From Paulinella micropora (taxonomy: Eukaryota; Cercozoa; Imbricatea; Euglyphida), in assembly GCA_009731375.1 (NCBI GenBank), contig BJOX01000007.1:301436-365435 (forward strand): a stretch of 64,000 nucleotides of DNA. Reading direction: 5' to 3'. Below the pieces are notes generated by a model that saw only the letters and a list, made by a program, of their open reading frames with translations, was not told the origin of the DNA and ran no database searches. Shown one piece after another: positions 38,517 through 51,678 of this stretch. A program made the position numbers and the translations under genes. How positions within the stretch are numbered: the stretch's first letter is position 1; each line of letters opens with the position of its first letter.

Positions 38517-38784
38517 ATATGAATACTTGCATTGTGTGTGTGTGTGCNNNNNNNNNNNNNNNNNNNNNNNNNNNNNNNNNNNNNNNNNNNNNNNNNNNNN
38601 NNNNNNNNNNNNNNNNNNNNNNNNNNNNNNNNNNNNNNNNNNNNNNNNNNNNNNNNNNNNNNNNNNNNNNNNNNNNNNNNNNNNNNNNNNNNNNNNNNNN
38701 NNNNNNNNNNNNNNNNNNNNNNNNNNNNNNNNNNNNNNNNNNNNNNNNNNNNNNNNNNNNNNNNNNNNNNNNNNNTGTGTGTGT

Positions 38785-38829
<45 letters not shown>
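38459..38829. repeat. (TG)n tract around a 228-base gap
   Basis: (TG)n on both sides of the gap (38548-38775), with a GGGATATGAATACTTGCAT interruption at 38514-38532. Confidence 0.9.
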
Positions 38830-38830
<1 letters not shown>

Positions 38831-38892
38831 TTCGAAGACCTGCTCACTGACGGGCCCCTGGTAAGCACTCAAGTCAATTTCATCAACACCTG

Positions 38893-38933
<41 letters not shown>

Positions 38934-39295
38934 CTCATACATTGTATTGTGTATTATGTATTATATACTGTAAACACACATACACACACTATAGATAGAT
39001 AGATAGAAAGATAGATAGATAGACAGATAGAAAGATAGATATATAGATAGATAGATAGATACATAGATACATAGATGCATGCATCCATACATTCATATAT
39101 ATATATATATATAATATACATATATATTTACATATTATATTGTGTATTATATATTATATATTGTAAAGACACATACACAGAATGTATATACATATATATA
39201 ATATATCGATAGATAGATAGATAGATAGATGGATAGATAGATACAAAGATAAATACATAGATACATATATACATAGATACATAGATACATAGATA
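38830..39295. repeat. Bridge, TA and GATA tracts with a duplicated TATTGTGTATTAT block
   Basis: A 60-bp bridge and (TA)n precede TATTGTGTATTATGTATTAT and ACTGTAAACACACATACACA (38944-38990), repeated as a variant at 39138-39185. GATA tracts lie between and after. Confidence 0.75.
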
Positions 39296-39751
39296 CATAG
39301 ATACATACATACATAACATACATAACATGCATAACATGCATACATAACATACATACATAACATGCAAACATAACAAACATACATAACATACATACATAAC
39401 ATACATACATAACATACATACATAACATACGTACATACATACGCACATATACGTACATACATACGTACATACATACATACATACATACATACATACATAC
39501 ATACATGCATGCATGCATGCATACATACATACATACATACATACATACATACATAGATACATACATACATACATACATGTACATACATACACGTACATAC
39601 ATACAAACATATACATACATATACATACATACATACATACATACATACACACACATACATATACATACATACATATACATTCATACATATGCATACATAC
39701 ATATGCACACATACATACATACATACATACATACATACATACATACATACA

Positions 39752-39785
<34 letters not shown>

Positions 39786-39960
39786 CATACATACATAAAT
39801 ATACATACATAAATATACATTCTTACATGCACATACATACATACATACATACACACACAAACATACATACATACATGCATACAATCATACATACAATACA
39901 TACAATCATACATACAATACATACATACAATACATACATACAATACATACATACAATACA

Positions 39961-39991
<31 letters not shown>

Positions 39992-40163
39992 TACATACAT
40001 ACATACATACATACATACGAATACATACGAATACATACATACGTGTACATACATACATACATACATACATACATACATACATGCATGCATACATACATAC
40101 ATACATACATACATATACATACATATATACATACGTACATACGTACATACATACATACATACA

Positions 40164-40194
<31 letters not shown>

Positions 40195-40228
40195 GCATAC
40201 ATACGTATATATATATACATATATATAT

Positions 40229-40261
<33 letters not shown>

Positions 40262-40447
40262 CGTATAAATACATACAATCATACATACAATCATACATAC
40301 AATCATACATACAATGCATACATACAATGCATACATACATACATACATACATACATACATACATACATACATACATACATACATACATACAAACATACAT
40401 ACATACATACATATACATACATACATATACATACATACATACATACA

Positions 40448-40481
<34 letters not shown>

Positions 40482-40521
40482 CATACATACGTATACATAC
40501 ATACATACATACATACATACA

Positions 40522-40553
<32 letters not shown>

Positions 40554-40606
40554 CATATATACATACATACATAAATACATACATACATACATACATACAT
40601 ACATAC
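39296..40606. repeat. (ACAT)n array, 1.3 kb
   Basis: (ACAT)n with GCAT, GTAC, ATATAC, AATC and AACAT variants, and a (TA)n island at 40205-40262. Tyr/Ile/His/Thr and Cys/Met/Tyr/Val frames on both strands are translations of the repeat. Confidence 0.95.
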
Positions 40607-40657
40607 CTGAGGAACCCCGCTTAGTAGATTTCGTTCCTATGTATGTATGTATATATG

Positions 40658-40690
<33 letters not shown>

Positions 40691-40771
40691 GCATGTATGT
40701 ATGTATGTATGTATGTATGTACGTATGTATGTTGGACCCCGCTTAGTAGATTTCGTTCCTATGCATATATG

Positions 40772-40805
<34 letters not shown>

Positions 40806-40890
40806 TGTATGATTGTATGTATGATTGTATGTATGTACGTATGCATGTTGAGGAACCCCGCTTACTAGATTTCGTTCCTATGTATATATG

Positions 40891-40924
<34 letters not shown>

Positions 40925-41539
40925 TGTACGTATGTATGTACGTATGTATGTATGTATGTATGTATGTATATTTATGTATGTATTTATGTATGTATGTATC
41001 CATGCATGTATGCAGGTACGCATGTATGTATGCATGTATGTATGTATGTATGTATGTATGTGTGTGCTTATGTGTGTATGTACGTATGTATGTATGTATG
41101 TATATTTATGAAGGTATGTGTGTATGCATGCATGTACGCACATGCATATACGCATGTATGTATGTATGTATGTATGTATGTAATGTATGTATGCGTGTAT
41201 GTATGTATGTATGTATTGAAGTATTGTATGCACTGTATTGTATGTATGTACCTCGTGTTTGTATTGTATGTATATATGTATGTATGTACGTCATGTTTGA
41301 GAGAGAGAAAGCGCTCTCATTGGAGAGGATAGACGAATCGTGTATGTATGTATGTATGTATGTATGTATGTATGTATGTATGTATGGAGGTACGTATATA
41401 TGTATGTACGTATGTATGTATGTATGTATGTATGTAGTCTGTATGTATGTAGTCTGTATGTATGAATGTAAGTATTGTATGTATTGTATTGTCTGTATGT
41501 ATGTACCTCGTGTTTGTATTGTATGTATTGTATGTATTG

Positions 41540-41540
<1 letters not shown>
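40607..41540. repeat. (TATG)n array, inverted relative to the (ACAT)n array, with anchor
   Basis: The switch occurs across an anchor GAGGAACCCCGCTTAGTAGA, then TTTCGTTCCTATG (40610-40642). The anchor recurs near 40733 and 40852 within (TATG)n. A second anchor type starts at about 41288: TTGAGAGAGAGAAAGCGCTC, then ATTGGAGAGGATAGACGAAT. (TATTG) words occur near 41213-41240 and 41475-41540. Confidence 0.9.
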
Positions 41541-41604
<64 letters not shown>

Positions 41605-41999
41605 CTCCCACTCGTGTTTGAGAGAGAAAGCGCTCTCGCTCATTGGAGAGGATAGACGAATTGTATATGTATGTGTGTATGTATGTATGTATGTATGTAT
41701 CTCGTGTTTGTATTGTATGTATTGTATGTATGTATGTACCTCCCACTGGTGTTTGAGAGAGAAAGCGCTCTCGCTCGTTGGAGAGGATAGACGAATTGTG
41801 TATGATGTATGTATGTATGCATGTATGTATGTAAGTATGTATGTATGTAAGTATGTATGTATGTAGTCTGTATGTATGTAGTCTGTATGTATGTATGTAC
41901 GAATGTGCACGTATTGTATGTATTGTATTGTATGTATGTATGTACCTCTTGTTTGTATTGTATGTATTGTATAATAATAATAATAATAATGATAATAAT
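41541..41999. repeat. (AAT)n and (TATG)n with CGTGTTTGAGAGAGAAAGCG anchor
   Basis: (AAT)n 41542-41602. An anchor CCTCCCACTCGTGTTTGAGA, GAGAAAGCGCTCTCGCTC, GTTGGAGAGGATAGACGAAT follows at 41605-41665 and 41737-41800, each in (TATG)n. The core GAGAAAGCGCTCTC is nearly self-complementary. (AAT)n at 41972-41999 flanks the next SINE. Confidence 0.85.
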
Positions 42000-42267
42000 A
42001 GTGCTTCTCTGTCAATGGCTGATGCATTTCTGCACATGCGCCTCCATCGTCTCACCCGTGAGGGGAGTACGAAGAATTGACGATAGGCTCTAATGACACC
42101 CCCGCAAGGGCAGTTCCAACACTTCCAGACGGGCCGGTATGTTCAATGAAAATACTGGTCCAGAAATAGACCGGTATGTTCAATGAAAATACTGGTGGCA
42201 CCGACGGGAATCGAACTGGCGACAGGGCCCAGATGGTAGAACTTGACCACTGGGCTATCACGGTGTC
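42000..42267 (-). mobile_element. tRNA-derived SINE, copy 3 (double-module subfamily)
   Basis: Full-length minus-strand copy. The ACCAGTATTTTCATTGAACA module occurs twice, with TACCGGTCTATTTCTGG between, unlike copies 1 and 2. It also has the linked diagnostic words CCTTGCGG and CAGAAATGC. The A box TAGCCCAGTGG and B box AGTTCGATTCC are intact. (AAT)n lies on both sides. Confidence 0.9.
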
Positions 42268-42275
42268 TAATAATG

Positions 42276-42324
<49 letters not shown>

Positions 42325-42527
42325 CTCCCACTCGTGTTTGAGAGAGAAAGCGCTCTCGCTCATTGGAGAGGATAGACGAATTGTGTATGTATGTGTGTAT
42401 GTGTGTACGTATGTATGTATGTATGTATGTACCTCGTGTTTATATTGTATGTATTGTATGTATGTATGTACCTCCCACTCGTGTTTGAGAGAGAAAGCGC
42501 TCTCGCTCGTTGGTATTATTATTATTA

Positions 42528-42580
<53 letters not shown>
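42268..42580. repeat. (AAT)n, GAGAAAGCGCTCTC anchor in (TATG)n, (ATT)n
   Basis: Two more anchors, near 42325 and 42473. The second runs straight into (ATT)n (42514-42580), the 5' flank of SINE copy 4. Confidence 0.85.
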
Positions 42581-42581
<1 letters not shown>

Positions 42582-42813
42582 CATCTGGGCCCTGTCGCCA
42601 GTTCGATTCCCGTCGGTGCCACCAGTATTTTCATTGAACATACCGGTCTATTTCTGGACCAGTATTTTCATTGAACATACCGGCCCGTCTGGAAGTGTTG
42701 GAACTGCCCTTGCGGGGGTGTCATTAGAGCTTATCGTCAATTCTTCGTACTCCCCTCACGGGTGAGACGATGGAGGCGCATGTGCAGAAATGCATCAGCC
42801 ATTGACAGAGAAG

Positions 42814-42815
<2 letters not shown>
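42581..42815 (+). mobile_element. tRNA-derived SINE, copy 4 (5' truncated, double module)
   Basis: Begins at CCATCTGGGCCCTGTCGCC directly after (ATT)n, so the A box is missing; the B box is kept. It has the double module and the CCTTGCGG and CAGAAATGC variants. The 5' truncation next to (ATT)n fits incomplete reverse transcription. Confidence 0.9.
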
Positions 42816-42846
<31 letters not shown>

Positions 42847-42862
42847 CATTATTATTATTATT

Positions 42863-43118
42863 ACACCGTGATAGGCCAGTGGTCAAGTTACACCGTGATA
42901 GCCCAGTGGTCAAGTTCTACCATCTGGGCCCTGTCGCCAGTTCAATTCCAGTCGGTGCCACCAGTATTTTCATTGAACAAACCGGTCCGTCTGGAAGTGT
43001 TGGAACCGCCCGTGCGGGGGCGTCATTAGAGCCTATCGTCAATTCGTCGTACTCCCCTCACGGGTGAGACGATGGAGGCGCATGTGCAGATTTGCATCAG
43101 CGATTGACAGAGAAGCAC
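42863..43118 (+). mobile_element. tRNA-derived SINE, copy 5 (duplicated promoter head)
   Basis: The head ACACCGTGATAGSCCAGTGG with TCAAGTT is present twice in tandem (start 42863 and about 42890), giving two A-box-like sites before a single B box (AGTTCAATTCC, one change). It has a single module and the single-type words CCGTGCGG and CAGATTTGC. Confidence 0.9.
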
Positions 43119-43190
<72 letters not shown>

Positions 43191-43458
43191 GGACACCGTG
43201 ATAGCCCAGTGGTCAAGTTCTACCATCTGGGCCCTGTCGCCAGTTCGATTCCCGTCGGTGCCACCAGTATTTTCATTGAACATACCGGTCTATTTCTGGA
43301 CCAGTATTTTCATTGAACATACCGGCCCGTCTGGAAGTGTTGGAACTGCCCTTGCGGGGGTGTCATTAGAGCCTATCGTCAATTCTTCGTACTCCCCTCA
43401 CGGGTGAAACGATGGAGGCGCATGTGCAGAAATGCATCAGCCATTGACAGAGAAGCAC
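43191..43458 (+). mobile_element. tRNA-derived SINE, copy 6 (double-module subfamily)
   Basis: Full-length, beginning GGACACCGTGATAGCCCAG after (ATT)n. It has both Pol III boxes, the double module, CCTTGCGG and CAGAAATGC. It is the best full-length representative of the double subfamily on the plus strand. Confidence 0.9.
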
Positions 43459-43475
43459 TATTATTATTATTATTA

Positions 43476-43551
<76 letters not shown>

Positions 43552-43556
43552 CATCA

Positions 43557-43594
<38 letters not shown>

Positions 43595-43905
43595 GTATGT
43601 ATTGTATGTATGTATGTACCTCCCACTCGTGTTTGAGAGAGAGAATGCGCTCTCGCTCGTTGGAGAGGAAAGGCGATTTGTGTATGTATGTATGTATGTA
43701 TGTAGTCTGTATTTATGTAGTCTGTATGTATGTATGTATGAATGTGCACGTATTGTATGTACCTCGTGTTTGTATTGTATGTATTGTATGTATGTATGTA
43801 CCTCCCACTCGTGTTTGAGAGAGAATTCGCTCTCGCTCGTTAGAGAGAACACGAGACGCGAAAAACGCGTCCTGGAATAAGAATGAGTAAAAGTTAAAAA
43901 GGAAA
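43459..43905. repeat. (ATT)n, then TATG with GAGAGAATGCGCTCTCG anchors
   Basis: (ATT)n with ATC variants to 43594. Two more CTCCCACTCGTGTTTGAGAG anchors follow (near 43620 and 43803). The second extends into GAACACGAGACGCGAAAAAC and then the minisatellite. Confidence 0.85.
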
Positions 43906-44600
43906 TGCGTGGGACAAAAAAGGCAAATAGTGGGGTAAAAAAGGCAATGAGTGGGGTAAAAAAGGCAATGAGTGGGGGTAAAAAAGGCAATGAGTGGGGT
44001 AAAAACGGCAATGAGTGGTTTAAAAAAGGAAAAGGGTGGGGGAAAAAGGCAATAATGGAGTAAAAGGGCAGTGAGCGGGTAAAAAAGGCAATGAGTGGGG
44101 TAAAAAAGGCAATGAGTGGGGTAAAAAAGGCAATAGTTGGGTAAAAGAAGGGAAGGAGTGGGGTAAAAAAGGCAACGAGTGGGTAAAAAAGGAAATGGGT
44201 GGGTAAAAAAGGAAATGAGAGGGGTAAAAAGGGAAATGGGTGGGGAAAAAAGGCAGTGAGTGGGGTAAAAAAGGCAATGAGTGGGGTAAAAAGGCAATGA
44301 GTGGGGGTAAAAAGGCAATGAGTGGGGTAAAAGAAGCAATGCATGGGCTAAAAAAGGCAATGAGTGGGGTAAAAAAGGCAATGGGTGTTAAAGAAGGCAA
44401 TGGGTGTGGTCAAGAAGGCAATGAGTGGGGGTTAAAAAGGCGAAGAGTGAGGGTAAAAAGGCAATGAATGGGGTAAAAAGGCAATGAGTGGGGGTAAAAA
44501 GCCAATGAGTGGGGTAATAGGCTCAAAAAGGCAATGAGTGGGGTAAAAAAGGCAACGGGTGTGGTAAAGAAGGCATGGAGTGGGGTAATGGAGGGATGGA
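43906..44600 (+). repeat. 20-bp-class minisatellite GGCAATGAGTGGGGTAAAAA
   Basis: About 33 units of 18-22 bp, purine-rich on the plus strand. It shares AAAAAGGCAATG with the minisatellite at 35441-36310 and AAAAAGGCAAT with that at 48331-50385. The minus-strand Phe/Pro/Leu/His frames are not genes. Confidence 0.95.
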
Positions 44601-44804
44601 AAAAAAAGGGGGGAAATTTCGAATGGTCTGAAAAAGGTATCAGATACATACATACAATACATACATACATACATATATGCATATATACAGGGAAGGTAAG
44701 AGAAGAGTTGTGGTTTAATAGGAGATGAGGGGGGAGGGGGAGAGGAGAGATGAAGAAAGAGAGAGAGAGAGAGAGAGAGAGGGAGGGAGGGAGGGAGGGA
44801 GAGG

Positions 44805-44849
<45 letters not shown>

Positions 44850-45120
44850 CTACGATAGCTACGAAGATGTTTAAGACGGCGTAGGTAAAGAGCGAGATGA
44901 ATGAGTAGAGATATAACCTGCATACATAGATTAAATTACATTCGATTATCATCAGGTTATACTAAATTACATTAAAGAACATACACAAGGTGAAATATGA
45001 GATAACATGACATGAGATAAACATGACATGACATGACATGACATGACATGACATGACATGAGATAAGATGACATGACATGACATGACATGACGCAACATA
45101 ACATAACATGGCATTACGTA
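44601..45120. repeat. Bridge, (GA)n and (CATGA)n tracts
   Basis: Ordinary sequence to 44755, (GA)n with GGGA interruptions to 44846, about 150 bp of AT-rich ordinary sequence, then (ACATG)n at 45008-45100. No gene recognised. Confidence 0.8.
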
Positions 45121-45306
45121 AACTTACATACATACATGCACACATACATACATGCATACGACATACATATACACACACATACACCACATACATGCATACA
45201 TACATACATAACATACATTCATTCATACAGACAGACATACATACATACATACATACATACATACATACATACATACATACATACATACATACATACAATA
45301 CATACA

Positions 45307-45340
<34 letters not shown>

Positions 45341-45378
45341 CGTACACACACACATACGTACATACATACATACATACA

Positions 45379-45412
<34 letters not shown>

Positions 45413-45856
45413 CATACAAACATACATACATACATACATACATGCATACATACAAACATACATACATACGTACATAAATACATACATACATACATACATA
45501 CATACATACATACATACATACATGAACACATACATACAGACATACAGACATACAGACATACAGAGCATACATACATACATACATACATACATACATGAAC
45601 ACATACATACAGACATACAGACATACAGACATACAGAGCATACATACATACATACATACACACACATACATACATACATACATACATACATACATACATA
45701 CATACATACACATACATACGTACATACATACATACGTACATACATACATACATACATACATACATACATACATACATACATACATACATACATAGATACA
45801 TACATACACACAGACATACATACATACGTACATACATTCATATATACATACATACA

Positions 45857-45887
<31 letters not shown>

Positions 45888-46525
45888 GTACGTACGTACA
45901 TACATACATACATACATAGATACATACATACACACATACATACATACATACATACATACATTCATACATTCATACATACATACTACATACATACATACAT
46001 ACATACATACATACATACATACATACATACAATCATACAAACACACATACATACATACATACATACATACATACATACATACATACATACATACATACAT
46101 ACATACATAGAGACATAGAGACATGCAGACATGCAGACATACATACATACATACATACATACATACATACATACATACATACATACACACATACATACAT
46201 ACATACATACATACATACATACATACATAAATACATACCTACGTACGTACGTACGTACATACATACATACATACATACATACATACATACATACGTACAT
46301 ACGTACATTCATACATTCATACATACATACATACATACATACATACATACATAACATACATTCATTCATACATACATACATTCATACATACATACATACA
46401 TACATACATACATACATACATACATACATACATACACACATACGTATATACAATACATACATACATACATACATACATACATACATACATACATACATAC
46501 ATACATACATACATACATACATACA

Positions 46526-46559
<34 letters not shown>

Positions 46560-46690
46560 CATACATACATACATACATACATACATACATACATACATAC
46601 TACATACGTACGTACGTACATACATACATACATACATACATACATACATACATACATGCATACATGCATACATACATACATACACACATA
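45121..46690. repeat. (ACAT)n array, 1.6 kb
   Basis: (ACAT)n with blocks of higher-order variants: GAACACATACATACAGACAT with repeated ACAGACAT occurs at about 45524 and 45596, spaced 72 bp. GTAC-rich stretches lie near 45885, 46230 and 46605. Confidence 0.95.
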
Positions 46691-46730
46691 CATACTGATT
46701 ACTGGGTTGGACGGGAAAACCTCGTTGAAG

Positions 46731-46763
<33 letters not shown>

Positions 46764-47760
46764 TGTACGTATGCATCTATGTATGCATGTATGTATGTAT
46801 GTATGTATGTATGCATGTATGCATGCATGTATGTATGCATGTATGTATGCATTTATGCTATGTATGTATGCATGTATGTATGCATTTCTGCTATGTTTGT
46901 ATGTATGTATGTATGTGTATGTATGTATGTATGTATGCATGTATGTATGCATTTATGCTATGTATGTATGTATGTATGCATGTATGTATGTATGCATGTA
47001 TGTATGCATTTATGCTATGTATGTATGTATGTATGTATGTGTATGTATGTATGTATGTATGCATGTATGCATGTATTCTAAGTATGTATGTATGTATGTA
47101 TGTATGCATGTATGTATGTATGCATGTATGTATATGTATGTATGTATGCATGTATGTATGTATGTATGTATGCATGCATTTATGTATGCATGTATGCGCA
47201 TGTATTCTATGTATGTATGTATGTTTGTATGTATGTATGTATGCATGCATGTATGCATGTATGTATGTATGTATGTATGTATGCATGTATGTATGTATGT
47301 ATGCATGTACGCATGTATGTATGTATGTATGTATGTATGCATGTATGTACGCATGCATGCATGCTGCATGCATGCATGCATGTATGCATGTATGTATGTA
47401 TGTATGTATGTATTTATCTTACATACATGCATACCGACTGATTACTGGGCTGGACGGGAAGAGTTCGTTGTATGTATGTATGTATGTATGTATGTACGTA
47501 TTTTATTTTACATACATGCATACCGACTGATCACTGGGCTGGACGGGAAGAGTTCGTTGTATGTATGCATGTATGTATGTATGTATGTATGTATGTATGT
47601 ATGTATGTATGTATTTATCTTACATACATGCATACCGACTGATCACTGGGCTGGACGGGAAGAGTTCATTGTATGTATGTATGTATGTATGTATGTATGT
47701 ATCTTACATACATGCATACCGACTGATCACGGGGCTGGATGGGAAGAGTTCGTTGAAGAC
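46691..47760. repeat. (TATG)n array after strand switch, with GGGCTGGACGGGAAGAG anchor
   Basis: The switch from ACAT to TATG happens across ACTGATTACTGGGTTGGACG (46694-46725). TATG with many GCATG variants follows. The anchor recurs at about 47430, 47516, 47630 and 47713 in the form ACATACATGCATACCGACTG, ATCACTGGGCTGGACGGGAA, GAGTTCGTTG, TATG. Each unit therefore has ACAT before and TATG after, so it can fold as a hairpin. Confidence 0.9.
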
Positions 47761-47914
47761 ATCATGGATCTGACAGCAAGGTCAAAAAGGCAATAGGAAA
47801 GGTAATGAAGCCAAGAGGAAAGGTAAAAAAGGCAGCATGAAAGGTAAAAAAGGCAATAGGAAGAGTTCGTTGAAGACGTCATGGATCTTGACAGCAAGAC
47901 ATGAGAATAGTTAT

Positions 47915-47974
<60 letters not shown>

Positions 47975-48025
47975 AAGACGTCATGGATCTGACAGCAAGA
48001 CATGAGAATAGTTTACATATATATA

Positions 48026-48070
<45 letters not shown>

Positions 48071-48160
48071 GCTGGATGGGAAGAGTTCGTTGAAGACGTC
48101 ATGGATCTGACAGAAAGACATGAAAATAGTCATATACATATATATATATATATGTATATA

Positions 48161-48197
<37 letters not shown>

Positions 48198-48260
48198 GAA
48201 GAGTTCGTTGAAGACGTCATGGATCTGACAGCAAAAACATGAGAATAGTTATATAAATAC

Positions 48261-48323
<63 letters not shown>

Positions 48324-48330
48324 AAAAAAA
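47761..48330. repeat. Higher-order satellite GAAGACGTCATGGATCTGAC with (TA)n
   Basis: Units contain GAAGAGTTCGTTGAAGACGT, CATGGATCTGACAGCAAGAC, ATGAGAATAGTTATA, (AC)n and (TA)n. They start near 47744, 47867, 47970, 48069 and 48197. They inherit GGGCTGGATGGGAAGAGTTC from the preceding anchor family. The same unit reappears at 48502, 48633 and 48950 within the minisatellite. Confidence 0.85.
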
Positions 48331-48564
48331 ATTGAAAAAGGCAATAGGAAAGGCAAAAATGCTAAAGACGATAGGAAAGGCAAAAAAAGGCAATCGGAAA
48401 GGTAAAAAAGGCAAGAGGAAAGGTAAAAAGGCAATAGGAAAGGTAATGAAGCCAAGAGGAAAGGTAAAAAAGGCAGCACGAAAGGTAAAAAAGGCAAAAG
48501 GAAGAGTTCGTTGAAGACGTCATGGATCTGACAGCAAAAACATGAGGATAGTTATACACACACA

Positions 48565-48635
<71 letters not shown>

Positions 48636-48703
48636 GCTGGATGGGAAGAGTTCGTTGAAGACGTCATGGATCTTGACAGCAAAACATGAGAATAGTTATA
48701 TAC

Positions 48704-48768
<65 letters not shown>

Positions 48769-48994
48769 AGAATTTTTTTTAAAAAAGGCAATAGGAAAGG
48801 CAAAAATGCTCAAGACGATAGGAAAGGTAAAAGAAGGCAATAGGAAAGGTAAAAAAGGCAACAGGAAAGGTAAAAAGGCAATAGGAAAGGTAATGAAGCC
48901 AAGAGGAAAGGTAAAAAAGGCAGCAGGAAAGGTAAAAAAGGCAATAGGAAAAGTTCGTTGAACACGTAATGGATATGACAGCAAAACACGAGAA

Positions 48995-49068
<74 letters not shown>

Positions 49069-50385
49069 ATAATAATAATAAAGACAAGAGGAAGGAAAAA
49101 AGGCAATATGAAAGGTAAAAAAGGCAATTGGAAAGGTAAAAAAGGCCATAGGAACGGTAAAAAAAGGCAAGAGGAAAGGTAAAAAAAGGCAAGAGGAAAG
49201 GTAAAAAAGGCAATTGGAAAGGTAAAAAAGGCAATATGAAAGGTGAAAAAGGCAATATGAAAGGTAAAAACGGCGATAGGAAAGGTAAAAAAGGCGAGAG
49301 GAAAGGTAAAAAAAGGCAATATGAAAGGTAAAAAGGCAATATGAAAGGTAAAAAGGGCAAGAGTAAAGGTAGAAAGGCAATAGGAAAGGTAAAACAGGCG
49401 ATGGGAAAGGTAAAAAAGGCAATAGGAAAGGTAAAAAAGGCAATAGGAAAGGTAAAAAAGCAATAGGAAAGGTAAAATAGGCAATAGGAGAGGTAAAAAA
49501 AGGCAAGAGGAACGATAAAAAAGCAATAGGAAAGGTAAAAAAGGCAACATGAAAGGTAAAAAAAGGCAAGAGGAAAGATAAAAAAGCGTAAACATGGCAA
49601 TAGGAAAGTAAAAAAGGCAACAGAAAAGGTAAAAAAGGCAAGAGGAAAGGTTAAAGTGGCAAGAGGAAAGGTCAAAAAGGCGAGAATAAAGGTAAAACAG
49701 GCAATATGAAAGGTAAAAAAGGCAATAGGAAAGGGAAAAAAAGCAATAAGCAAGGGAAAAAAGCAATATAAAAGGCAACAAAGACAATAGGAAAGGTAAA
49801 AAGGCCATAGGAAAGGTAAAAAAGGCAATAGGAAACGAAAAAAAAGCAATAAGGAAGGGGAAAAGGCAAAGGAAAGGTTAAAAGGGCAATAGGAAAGGGG
49901 AAAAGGGCAATGGGAAAGGTAAAAAGGCAAGGGAAAGGTAAAAAAGGCAACATGAAAGGTAAAAAAGGAAATATGAACCGAAAAAAGGAAATAAGGAAAG
50001 GAAAAAGGCAAAGCGACGGTTACAAAGGCAATATGAAGGTAAAAAGGGCAATGGGAAAGGTTAAAAAAGGCAAGGGGAAAGGTAAAAAAGGCAACATGAA
50101 AGGTAAAAAAGGAAATAGGAAAGGGGAAAAAAGCAATAAGCAAGGGGAAAAGGCAATAGGAAAGGCAAAAAAGGCAATAGGAAAGGTAAAAAAGGCAATA
50201 TTAAAGGTAAAGAAGGCAATAGGAAAGGTAAAAAAAGGAAGGAGAAAGGTAAAAAAGGCAACATGAAAGGTAAAAAAAGGCAGCAGGAAAGGGAAAACAA
50301 GCAATAAGCAAGGGGAAAAGGCAATAGAAAAGGTAAAAAAGGCAATAGGAAGGGGAAAAAGGCAACAGGACAGGAAAAGGCTAGT
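48331..50385 (+). repeat. 20-bp-class minisatellite GGCAATAGGAAAGGTAAAAA
   Basis: About 85 units in total, purine-rich on the plus strand, interrupted by GAAGACGTCATGG units and TA tracts (48500-48780) and by (ACT)n (48996-49067). Common variants are CAAGAGG, CAATATG, CAACATG and CAGCAGG. The minus-strand Phe/Leu/Pro frame of 454 codons is only its translation. Confidence 0.95.
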
Positions 50386-50432
50386 TGACGATAGATAGAT
50401 AGATAGATCAGCTCGTGTATCTCATCACACAC

Positions 50433-50472
<40 letters not shown>

Positions 50473-50735
50473 GGATGGATAGATACATAGATAGAAAAGG
50501 AAGTAATCCCGTTCTAAAGGTGGATAAAAAGGCATTGGTAAAGGAAAAAAAGGAAGCATTGGTAAAGGTAAAAAAGGAAGTAGTGCAATAACATTGTGCT
50601 TTAAAAGGAAATACGAAACGGCAAAAAAGGAAACACAAAAGGTAAAAAAGGCAGTAGGGTAATAATAGGCTTGAAAAGGCAAAGGTGAAATGTAAAGAAG
50701 GCAGCAATACGTTGGTATTGTATTAAGTATTTCTC
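50386..50735. repeat. (GATA)n and decayed minisatellite
   Basis: GATA tracts with CTCGTGTATCTCATCACACA (50402-50428), then degenerate GGTAAAAAAGGAAG units up to 50710. Repeats of GGCATTGGTAAAGG occur near 50530. Confidence 0.75.
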
Positions 50736-51428
<693 letters not shown>

Positions 51429-51659
51429 GGCCCTGTCGCCAGTTCGATTCCCGTCGGTGCCTCCAGTATTTTCATTGAACATACCGGTCCAGACGTCTGG
51501 ACCAGTATTTTCATTGAACATACCGGTCCGTCTGGAAGTGTTGGAACTGCCCTTGCGGGGGTGTCATTAGAGCCTATCGTCAATTCTTCGTACTCCCCTC
51601 ACGAGTGAGATGATGGAGGCGCATGTGCAGATTTGCATCAGCCATTGACAGAGAAGCAC
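51429..51659 (+). mobile_element. tRNA-derived SINE, copy 7 (5' truncated, intermediate subfamily)
   Basis: Begins at GGCCCTGTCGCCAGTTCGAT after (ATT)n, so the A box is lost and the B box kept. It has two ACCAGTATTTTCATTGAACA-type modules joined by a different spacer (GGTCCAGACGTCTGGACC, itself a palindrome). It combines the double-type CCTTGCGG with the single-type CAGATTTGC. Confidence 0.9.
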
Positions 51660-51678
51660 TATTATTATTATTATTATT

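Noticed and set aside
48779-50143. 454-codon Phe/Leu/Pro-rich minus-strand frame resembling a membrane protein
   Set aside because: It is the complement of the 20-bp-class minisatellite; the hydrophobic pattern follows from TTTACC and TTGCC words.
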